Shown here piece by piece: positions 1-9,198 of a DNA stretch of 64,000 nucleotides; position 1 is the stretch's first letter, and every line of letters starts with the position of its first letter. Made by a program: the position numbers and the translations under genes. This stretch comes from Tricholomella constricta (taxonomy: Eukaryota; Basidiomycota; Agaricomycetes; Agaricales; Lyophyllaceae): contig JAACJP010000026.1 in NCBI GenBank assembly GCA_013368375.1, forward strand, positions 62,001 to 126,000. Reading direction: 5' to 3'. The notes under the pieces are model-generated. The model searched no databases. It was not told where the DNA came from and saw only the letters and a program-made list of their open reading frames with translations.

Positions 1-30
1 GATCATTTAAATCATCTGAGCCTCTCCATC

Positions 31-1381
31 ATGTCCGAAGATCAACTCTGCATTTTGCAGCTCCTGGCTGAAGAGGAGGAAGAAGATCGAGTGGAGGATG
101 ACTTGCGTATACTTCAGGCAGCGGCGGCAGGGGCTCTCATTTACCTTGCGGCATCGGAATCCCGTCAACAACGTAATCAGCGCCGACAACGACTCTACCT
201 GACGCGCAACGAGCTCCTCCCTGATCCACGACGCGACACTCCCTGGCAGAAGTTGTATGAGCGTCGGAATACGCGTGCCTTTATCACAACCATGGGAATT
301 GATGTACCAACCTTTAAATACATCCTTGAAGGGTTTACAACTGTCTGGGATTCCACTCCTATACCTCGCGGGGATCTACCAGGATCTGCTGCTCCACGTC
401 TTAGCCGCCGATCACTTGATTCAGCGGGAGCCTTAGGGCTCATCCTCCATTATCTCAACTCTACGATGGCGGATGTCAGCCTAATGCAGATCTTTGCATT
501 GATCCCGAGCACAGTCTCGCGCTACATCCATTTTTCTCTTGTCATCCTCTTATCCGTGTTACGACAACTTCCAGAATCCGAAATCAAATGGCTCGAGGGT
601 GAAGAATTTCAGGAGAACAATGATTTAATTGTTGCACGGCACCCTCTGTTGACTGGAGCATTTGGGAGCATGGATGGTCTTAATTTGGCGGTCCAGACCT
701 CAGCAGACCAGGAGATTGAGAATGCGACTTTCAATGGGTGGCTGCATAATCACTTTGTAAGCTCTGTGCTTGCATTTGGTGCAACAGGTAAGTTGAATCT
801 AATCAAAATGATTGAATGATTAACTAACTTATGACTCCAAAGGAGTTATCATTGCATGCAAGCTCAATGCACCGGGGAGCTGGCATGACTCTCGTGTTGC
901 TCGTAGCATATACGAGAAACTCCGTACAGAAACACCCGAGGGCTATTACCTAGTCACCGACACTGCATTCCCCCGTGGTACTGATCAAATTAAAGGTTGC
1001 ATCCGCGCCCCGATCAAAGAGGGAACTAGACTTCCAGCAGATCCCGCTGAACGTGCACGAGTGTACGCAGAGAATCGTCAACTGCTGTCTTATCGCCAGA
1101 CAGCAGAATGGGGAAATCAGGCCCTTCAAGGATCTTTCGGACGCCTTCGAGTTCCCTTACCAATCAATTACAGCAACATGCGTGCGGACCTCCTGGAAAC
1201 AATCATCCGCCTCTACCAGATTCGCACTCGCATGGTCGGGATAAATCAGATTTCGACAGTTTACATGGATATATGGAGGGAAGCTGGGCAGGATAGGATT
1301 TGGTCGGACTTTGCAAACATCTTATTCTCTGAACAACGTAAGAACGATAGGGTAGCTCGTTTTCATTTAGAAGAAGTTTAA
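31..1381 (+). CDS. PIF/Harbinger-type DDE transposase, two exons
   Basis: This is a cut-and-paste transposase of the DDE_Tnp_4 family, expected to act in the nucleus on the element ends. Exons are 31-787 and 843-1381, giving 431 aa. The 55-bp intron has GT/AG borders, and the split Gly codon opens the GVIIACKL stretch. The catalytic signature is visible: the first Asp in GSMDGLNLAV, the second in the WHDSRV / VTDTAFP region, and the Glu in AEWGNQALQGSFGRLRVPLP, the family's hallmark C-terminal motif. No stop or frameshift interrupts it, so it may be functional. The Met at 31 is chosen because it is the first in frame and gives a normal family length; an upstream exon outside the window is not excluded. 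Confidence 0.85.
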
Positions 1382-1447
1382 GGACAAATTGAAGGTAATT
1401 AGAATGAAAAAATGGAATGCATTACGTAGAAACAGCCTTGAGAAACT

Positions 1448-1927
1448 TTAGTTCGCATCCTCGTTGCCCCGAGAAGCCTCGGCATTGACCCGATTGGCAC
1501 GAGAAGGAGTAACAACTACAACCGATATGTTCCTATCCTTGCGAGGGGAGACAGTCACTGAAAAGTCCCCGGCTTCCTGGGCCATTGAAGAACTGCCGGT
1601 GAAAAAGGTGGGTGTCGAAGACTGAACTGGAGGTGGCTGAATGATGGTTGGAGACATGGGACGCGGTTCGTTGTCATCTTCGTCGTCGTAGTCGATGGTC
1701 TGGTATGTTCCAGGGCTTAAGGACCTGTTCCGGGACAAGAATACGGCAGGCTCATCATCTGAAGAGCCTCCCACCCATCGGGTTTGACGTCCACCATCCG
1801 CATAGAATGTGTCTTCACGAGCACGACACTCACGACGCTCACGCTGACGATACTGATCCCTCGCCCGGGACGAATCGCGGCGATACCAAGTAGGACGGCG
1901 AACTGGGCTGCGATAATTGCGGCCATG
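1448..1927 (-). pseudogene. 3' part of the Harbinger partner gene, cut off by Gypsy-A
   Basis: This is the C-terminal part of the DUF6818/SANT-like gene whose 5' part is at 12399-13852. Joining the two flanks and keeping one CCATG gives one open frame across the junction (...SNDHG, then RNYRSPVRRP...) that runs to the TAA at 1448-1450. The tail is Arg-rich, then acidic (DYDDEDDNEPRP), then Ser/Thr/Pro-rich. It is now separated from its start by 10.5 kb and has no start of its own, so it is probably not translated. Confidence 0.75.
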
Positions 1928-2273
1928 TGTTAGGACCTGTGTAGCACGCCGGTTACAGAGTTATTCTGGAACCACCGAAGCGGACAGGCCTGACGTCCGT
2001 CAAGGAAGACGGCCTACGAAGGAGTATTCGGAGGTCGTGAGCGTTGACGGAGGTGTTCACCGGGGCTGATTCGAACGAACGAGCTCAAGTGATACGGGTG
2101 TGAAGCCAAATAGATTGAGAGAGAGAGAGAGAAACGAGAACGAGAATCGAGAACTAGTCTTAACAATAGGTAATATCGAGGTAAGGAGTCTGAAAAGAAG
2201 TGGTGCCATCATATATACGGTGGGCGTGCGTGGGAAAGCGTAAGTGATTGCGAGTTTAGGGGCGGTCGTGACA
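1928..2273 (-). repeat. Gypsy-A 3' LTR
   Basis: 346 bp, identical to 12053-12398 in the reading shown. It begins TGTTAGGACC and ends GGTCGTGACA on the + strand, and contains a (GA)n run near 2120. The CCATG copy precedes it. Confidence 0.95.
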
Positions 2274-2287
2274 TTACCCCCTTCTCA
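2274..2287 (-). other. Gypsy-A polypurine tract
   Basis: Read on the - strand the bases just before the 3' LTR are gagaagggggtaa, the expected plus-strand primer of an LTR element. It lies between the antisense gene and the LTR. Confidence 0.7.
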
Positions 2288-2495
2288 AGCGTCGAGCCAC
2301 TGAGACGCAGAAAAAGAAATGTTCGAATACGGGGAGTGTGGCGGTTATTCTCCTTTCTGGGTCGCGCGCGGTCACGTGAGGGGCACGTGTCGGTCTCGGT
2401 TGTAGGTCCTTGTGGGTGTTTTTGAGGATCTCGGAGATCGAAAGAGAAAAAACTTAGGTTGTTTGTTCCTCCTCCATCTTCTCTTCGTCCTGCTC

Positions 2496-4476
2496 ATGTC
2501 GTCCTTCAATCTCGATATCGCGGCCCCCGCCTCCGTTGACCCTAGCACGATTTTGCGCGATTCCGAGTTGGCGCAGCTGTCCGTCGAAGATCGGGCGCGT
2601 GTGGCGTTCCTTGGCGTACCCCGACCCGTTTCCCCGACGTCCTCTCTTCCTGGGATCGTCACACTTGTCGATGGGAGTGTCGGGGCGGTCCCCGAATCTT
2701 CTCCCGCACCTCCCTCAATTCCCGATCATCGGCTGGTCATCCGTCTGCCGGTTCGATCTCGACAGATCCGGCGTCCTCGTTCCTCCACTCCAGAGGTTGA
2801 GTTCGAACCGGCCAGCGATCCTGTGTCACGTCCGGCGGCGACTTCGTTGTCCTGGGGGTCCCTTTTGACGGATGAGCTGTTGGCGGAGATCCTGCGTACC
2901 GCTGTGCGGGTTCCCCCTTCCTTGGCGTGGTGTGAGACGCATGCACCAGTAAGTGTTGCCCTTTTTCTGCGATCGATTGTTGATTCCATTTTGGGGTCTT
3001 CGTTAGTGTGATCGTTGTCGGGAGCGTCGGCTGTCCTGTCGATTTCAGGAGGTCCGTCTTCGCGGGACCCTGCCCTGTGTCGACTGCCGTGCGGCGCACT
3101 CCCTGTGTTCGCTTTCGTTGGAGCATGGCCTAGAAGTGGCCGCTAGGCAGTTGGGGATTCCCTTGGCGTGGTTGCGCTCTCGTGCGGAAGGCTTTGCTTT
3201 CTCTCGCACTGGCGTTGCGATGTCCTTTACCAGTATCCGTCGCGCCTTGCGTTTACCGCTCCCCCCTCCTCTTCCTGTTGTTTCCACATCCCCTGAAGGG
3301 TCCGGTGTTGTTCCTCCTCCTCGTGCTCCCCCGCCTCGCGCCTTTTTTCGCGGTACGCGAGGCCAGGGTCGAAAGTCTGTGCCTGTTGGCCGTAGGGGTG
3401 CGCGCTTGTCCGTTCAGGAGGTGCGCTCTTCGCCTATCCCTGGCCCTTCTCCCTCCTCCTCCCGCAATAGTTCGGTTTCGCTTGTCCCCGTTCGTCGTTC
3501 TGGGCCCATTGTGCGCACCGAGTCTCCGGATTCCCCCATCGCCGGCCCTTCGGAGCCTCTCTTTTTAAAAGGGTCATCCTCCTCAGGCTCTTCTTCACCG
3601 GTTTTGCCCTCTTCCCCCCCCGCCATGTTGATTTCGACCCCCCCTGCTGCTCCGGTTCCCTCCCCTCCCTCGTCTGAGGAGTACCTCCGTCTTCAACGTC
3701 TCTATGACCAGGAGGTCGCGCGCGCGCAGGCCCTCTCTGTTCAAGTCGAGCTTCTCCGGGTCGAGGGTCAACGTGCCAAGTCCCATCTTCGTGGCGTATT
3801 GGCCGACTTCACCGATGAACGTGAGCGTTTCCTTCATCTGCAGGCGCAGACTTCGGAGGTCGTAGACGTCGATCGTGACCCGGAGGTTGAGGATCTTCGG
3901 ATGGAGGTGTCGGTTCTTCAGGATGAGGTTGCTGGTTTGCAGGGGCACGTTGTCCACCTTCAGGAGGTTAGGGATCATTGGCGTGGTCACGCCTTGGACC
4001 TCCGTACTCGCGTTGACGGTGAGTTTCGATTCCTTTCATTTTCTCCTTCTTGTTTCTAAGACTTTTTCGTAGCCCTCGACCTTGCGCGTACCGCCTTCGC
4101 GTCCGATATGTATATCGCGGATGGTGCTTTGCGTCGCGCCCTCGTCGAGTTGGAGGCGTCGCCAGTCCGAAGTATCATCGATGGCGCCCACAAGATTCTT
4201 GAGCGGCACTCGCTCTTGGAGCTGTTCCGCCCCCCCGTCGATCCCGAGTCGCCGTTCCCCGCGTTCGAGCATTTCCTTGCTCTTCATCGCCCTTCTCTTA
4301 CTCGCGAAGGTGCCTTGGCGGAGTTCGTATCTCAGTCTCAGTTGATCGCCGACGACGAGCAGGACATTGCGTCGATGCGTCCCCTGGAGATAGGGTTGGT
4401 TGGGGAGGTGGGGGGTGATCGTGAGGGCGGTTCTTCTTCCAGTGCGGGTCCCTCTAAGCGTCGTCGCATCGAGTAG
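2496..4476 (+). CDS. Spliced antisense gene inside Gypsy-A: Zn2Cys6-like cluster plus coiled coil
   Basis: Three exons, 2496-2948, 3007-4018 and 4073-4476, give 622 aa on the strand opposite gag-pol, between pol and the 3' LTR. Exon 2 opens exactly at a cysteine cluster at residues 152-185 with spacing CX2CX6CX12CX2CX6C and the start CDRCRERRLSC. This is the spacing of fungal Gal4-type binuclear zinc clusters. A Ser/Pro/Arg-rich linker follows, then a long heptad-like coiled coil at about residues 375-500, then an acidic/Ser tail ending in KRRRIE, a plausible nuclear signal. The donors are GTAAGT and GTGAGT and both acceptors are AG. The start at 2496 is preferred over an in-frame Met at 2412. 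Function is unknown; a DNA-binding regulator is an inference from the cysteine spacing. Confidence 0.75.
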
Positions 4477-4692
4477 TCGGTCCCTTCTGCAGCGTCTTGG
4501 CCTGCGTTTATTTTTTGCTGAATATTTACAGTCCGGAGTTCGTTCGTTTGTTTTTCTTTTTTTCTTGATATTTTTTCTTTGTGTGATATTGTTGCGCTGG
4601 TGGTTGAATACGTATAGTAGAGTTTAGTCTTGGGAAAATTTGCATAATTTTCGTGATGTGTTGGTGTGCGTGAGTGTTCGTCGAGTGTCTTT

Positions 4693-7600
4693 TTAAATTG
4701 TGGGGTCCCGTGGTTTTCTTGGGAATAGTCGGTGGAATTTAAGGGCCATGTCTTTTGCTCCTTCTATATTTTCCGCTGGTTCCCAGGTATCGTCTTCGGG
4801 GCCGTACCCTTCCCATCGTACCAAGTAGAGGACGTGTTTCCCTCGTGTTCGGGAATCCAGGATCTGTCCCACTTCGTAGTGTTCTTCGCCCTCGACTTCG
4901 ATCGTCTGCGGAGGTGGTTTTGATCGTCCGGGGAAATTCTCGTGCTCGTGCTTCTCGAGCAACTTGACGTGGAAGACATTGTGAATCCCTTTCAGTGTCG
5001 GAGGTAGTTCCAGTCGATACGCGTGGCTGGAGATCTTCTGCAGGATTTTGAAGGGGCCCAGTCTCCGGTGGTCCAGCTTTTTGGAGGGGCGTTTCGTTTT
5101 GATGTTCCGGCAGTCGAGCCATACTTCCGTTCCTACGGCCCAGTCTGGTGTAGGGTCCCGTTTCTTATCTGCAAATCGTTTGTAAGCTTCATTTGCGATC
5201 TCTATTTCTTTGCGGAGGTAGTCCTGGAGGGTCCGGAGGTCTACGGCTACCTCCTGGGCTTCTTTCGCCGGTATATCTTTTATAGAGATTGTCAAGCGGG
5301 GGTGATAACCCTTGTTCGCAAAGAAAGGGGAAACTCCCGTGGTCGAATGGGTCGTATTGTTATACGTGAATTCCGCCAGAGGGAGCTGTGTTCGCCAGTT
5401 GGTCTGGAGATAGTTCACGTACATCCGGAGGTATTGTTCCAGTGTCTGATTTACTCGTTCCGTCTGGCCGTCGGTCTCCGGGTGATACGCGGTCGAAAGG
5501 TTCGATTTGATGTCCAGGGCTTTACATAGCGAGCTCCAGAAACGGGAGACGAAGAGGGTGCCTCTGTCGGAGATGATGTCATCGGGCAGTCCGTGCTTGG
5601 AGAAGACATGTTCCAAGAATAGCTGAGCAAGTTCCTTTGCTGTGTCCGTTGTGTGACAGGGTATGAAGATGCCTTGCTTGGTGAGGCGGCATACTATGAC
5701 CAGTATGGCGTCGTACCCATCCGATTCCGGTAATTCTACGATGTGGTCCATGGATATGGAGGCCCACGCCCTTCGCCCAATCTGGAGTGGTTTCAATAAT
5801 CCGTATGGGCTATGGCGTGGGACCTTCGCTCTTTTACAGGTATGACAGCTTCGGACGTATCGAGTGACCTCCTTCCGTAATCCGGGCCAGAAATAAGTCC
5901 TCATGATGAGTTGTGTGGTCTTTCTGATCCCTGGATGTCCGCGCAGTTTGTGATCGTGGTGTTGCTGTAGGATGTCGAGTCGTAATCTGGAATGGTCTGG
6001 TACATAGATTCTTCCGTCGCGAAGGAGTAGTTTGTGATCATCGGATAGGGAGAATGCGGAGGTCTCTTCTCCGGGTTTGGGTGCATGCCTTTCGAAGAAA
6101 TCGTCTCGGGGTGCGTTCCGGACATTGTTTAGTAGGAGCTCCTCGTTCAGTATTAGGGCCGCGTTCAATCGTTCGGGGGGTATGATGATGCGGTTGTTGA
6201 AGGAGTTGTGATCCTGCTCGAAACCCTTCTTTGGATACACGTCCGCTCTTCGCGTAAGGGCATCTGGCTTCGCTCCCAGTCTTCCGGGTCGATAGTTTAT
6301 CTGGAAGTCGAAGTTCGCCAGGCATTCCGACCATCGTGCTTGTCTGCGACTGAGTTGTTTGGTCGTGGAGAAGTACTGTAGGTTGTTGTGGTCGGAGTAC
6401 ACTTGAATGCGGTGGGGAGATCCCTCTAGGTAGGCCCTCCATTGTTTAAACGCTTCCACGATTGCTAGGAGCTCCTTGTCATAGATGTCGTAGTTGAGCT
6501 CCGCGTCTATCATAGTTCTCGCGTAGAAGGCGACCGGACGTAAGTCTTGTGATGTCTCGTCAAATTGGGAGATGATCCCCGCTATGGCGAAGTCGGAGGC
6601 ATCGCACTCTAGTATCACCGGTAGTTGAGGATCGAAGTGTCGTAGGATGGGTGCGGAGGAGAATGCTTTCTTCAATAGCTCGAAGACTCCTTCGCATTCG
6701 GAATCCCATTTCCAGATTGTGTCCTTTTGCGTGAGTTTATTTAACCTCTTCGTTATGCCCGAGTAATTGTCGATAAACCGCCGATAGAAGTTTGCAAAGC
6801 CTAGGAAAGATTGGAGTTCCTTGACCTTCGTCGGTCTAGGCCACTTCCGGATCGCGTCGACTTTTCCTGGATCCATCTTTACTCCGCCGGGGGATACGAT
6901 GACGCCTAGGTATTCGATCTCCGTAGTGTGAAACGTGCATTTCTCCGGTTTCGCATGAAGGTTGTGTTTCCGGAGCCTCTCGAGGACCTTCCGAACGTGT
7001 CCGTGATGTTCCTCTAAGGTCTCCGAGAAAACCAGAATGTCGTCGAGGTAGATCACTACGAACACGTCGTTCATGTCGTGGAAGATGTCGTTCATGAAGT
7101 GTTGGAATGTCGCGGGTGAGTTTGTCATGCCGAAAGGCATTACCAGGTATTCGAAAAGTCCATAACGAGTGCGGAAGGCTGTCTTCCATTCGTGTCCCGG
7201 AGCTATGCGGACGTTGTTGTAGCCCACTCGGAGGTCGATCTTCGAGTATACTTTCGCTTTTTGAAGTCGGTCTATGAGGTCTCCGATCAGAGGTAGAGGG
7301 TAACGGTTCTTCTTGGTGATCCGATTTAATCCTCTATAGTCCACGCATAGCCGGAGTGATCCGTCCTTCTTCTTTGCGAACAGTACCGGAGCTCCCGCTG
7401 ACGAACTCGAAGGTCGGATGAACCCTTTTCCGAGCATCTCGTCGATGTAATCCTTCAATGCTTTCAACTCCAGTTCGGACATGTTGTATATCTTTCCGAA
7501 GGGAGGGGTAGTGTTTTCGTCGAGTTCCACTGTGTGATCGTAGGGTCGGTGTGGGGGGATGGTTTTCGCTTCGCCCGCTGAGAATACGTCTTCGAAGTCC

Positions 7601-9192
7601 CTGTACTCCGGAGGTACGACTTCCTCGAAGATTTCCCTTTCTGTCTTTGGTTGCTTGGGTTCATCGTCGGAGGTGTTATTGGCATGGAGGTGTTCTTCCT
7701 TTTCGGTGGGGGAGATGTGTAGTTGGAACGCTGTGGCTCCGTCCCTGATGAGGTTCGCGAATGGCGCCGCTCCGATCAGGCGGATGTTTTGTGTTTCGAC
7801 ATCCTCTTCTCCCTCTCCCGTTTCGTCTTCGGCCTCCGTTTCCGGGTTGGTTTCCTCTTCTTCCTGTGTTTCTGTCGTTGGGGACGTTGCGGATTTCCGT
7901 TTGGGGTGGGGTTTGAATTTGGACCTCGGAACGTTTGGAGGGAAGTAGTTCGGTGGGGGTGGTTTTCGGGTGCGTTTCCGTCCCGTTATCTCCTCTGGTG
8001 ACTCGGTTGTCGGTGTTGGTACTTCCTCTTGGGGTTCGTGGGTGTTTGGGCGAGTGTCTTCCTCCTTCATGTTATTGCTGGAGGTGTCGTTCTGATCGTT
8101 GTCGTCGTCCAGGAGGTCCCTGAGGAGGGGTTGTTTTTCCGAAAGGGGGTTGGCTGGTTTCGGAGCTTCGACGTCTTCCTCCTCCTCAAGGGTCACGGTT
8201 CTCCATTGCGTCTTCTGGGAAAGCGATATCGCGGCTAGTCCTGCCCCTTGTTCCATGGTCATGGACATTTCCCGCCAGTCGATGTCCGGATTTGCTTCCC
8301 GTAACCAAGGTAATCCGAGCACTAGTGGCGTGGCCGGGTGTAACTGTGTTATGAGGAGGTCGACCTTATACTCTAGTCCGTTCTCAAGTTTGATTGTTTC
8401 GGGACTATGGTGTGAAATGGCTCCACCTCCGCTGGGGTTTCCGTCGAACAGTTGTAGGGTCATGGGGCTGGCGAGAGGTTCCGGTTTCGTACACGAGGAT
8501 TGTGCTATGAAATTTCCCGCCGCTCCACTATCGATAAGTGCCCGTAGTCGCGTTGAGGATCCTTCTAACTGTACTTCGATCGTGAAGGAGCGAGCTGACC
8601 GCGAGGGTAAGCGTTGATCTCCTGTGCCTGTTGTCGTTGGGACGACTTCCTTTTTCCTTCGGAGGTCCGGTAGTGATCCTTCAATTTTGCCGTTTGACCC
8701 CCTTCGTAGCGTGATGCAGAGGTCTTTCCAGTTTATTCAGGGGTTGACCTCCTTCAACCATGATAGTCCCAACACTATCGCAGCTGTCTCGTGGAGTTTC
8801 GTAAGGAGGAACCTTATCCTCTGCGTGGTGCCGTCACTGAATTTGACGTCGTTGGTGGTATAGTGTGTGATTTTGCCCGATGCGGAGAGTTCTCCATCAA
8901 ATAGGCAAAGGTTTATTGGGGGTTTGAGCTCCTCAAGGTGGAGCCCGCGTGATGTCGCCATGTCGGAGTCCATGAAGTTGTCGGTAGCTCCGCTGTCGAT
9001 AAGCGTATTTTCGGGTTTTTCTCCTCCTCCGTTTGGCGTGAGGTGTATTAAGAATGCCAGGGACGAGTGGGAGGAGAGTGTTACAGTGCGGGTGTCCGTT
9101 GTCGATAGTGTCGTTGCGCGTAGTTTAGTGTCAAGGCCCGGTTTCAGCTCTTCGCGATTCAGAGCCCGGGTAAGTCCTGAATCGCCCCCGCG
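4693..9192 (-). CDS. Gypsy-A pol: tandem proteases, RT, RNase H, integrase, chromodomain
   Basis: The pol frame is -1 relative to gag and is entered at the slippery site 9192-9198. It starts with two retropepsin units of about 110 residues, each with LIDSGA and an LGL.WL hydrophobic end; a TGA separates them at 8737-8739. From 8736 to 4693 it is uninterrupted. It has RT with YLDDILVF, Ty3-type RNase H, an integrase with an HHCC finger (HPGIRKTT...CHTCKRAK) and DDE core, and a C-terminal chromodomain (YLVRWEGYGPEDDTWEP) that in this family directs integration to marked chromatin. Products would act in cytoplasmic particles and then at nuclear integration. Apart from the TGA everything needed for transposition appears present. 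Confidence 0.9.
8737..8739 (-). other. In-frame TGA between the two protease domains
   Basis: Read on -, ...WLKEVNP-TGA-INWKDL... keeps the pol frame on both sides. The second protease unit has Asp at the same place (NPDIDW). It is either a recent nonsense mutation or a recoded stop. The base after it is A, and I see no obvious readthrough signal. Confidence 0.8.
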
Positions 9193-9198
9193 TTTCCC
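9154..9198 (-). promoter_or_regulatory. Gypsy-A gag/pol -1 ribosomal frameshift signal
   Basis: On the - strand the heptamer G GGA AAC (9198-9192) is phased exactly as X XXY YYZ in the gag frame. A 6-nt spacer (9191-9186) follows, then a perfect 9-bp hairpin: gcgattcag at 9185-9177 pairs with ctgaatcgc at 9162-9154 across a 14-nt loop. The gag TGA (9161-9159) lies in the 3' arm. A -1 slip moves ribosomes into the open pol frame. All three elements of a canonical -1 signal are present at accepted spacing. Confidence 0.85.
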
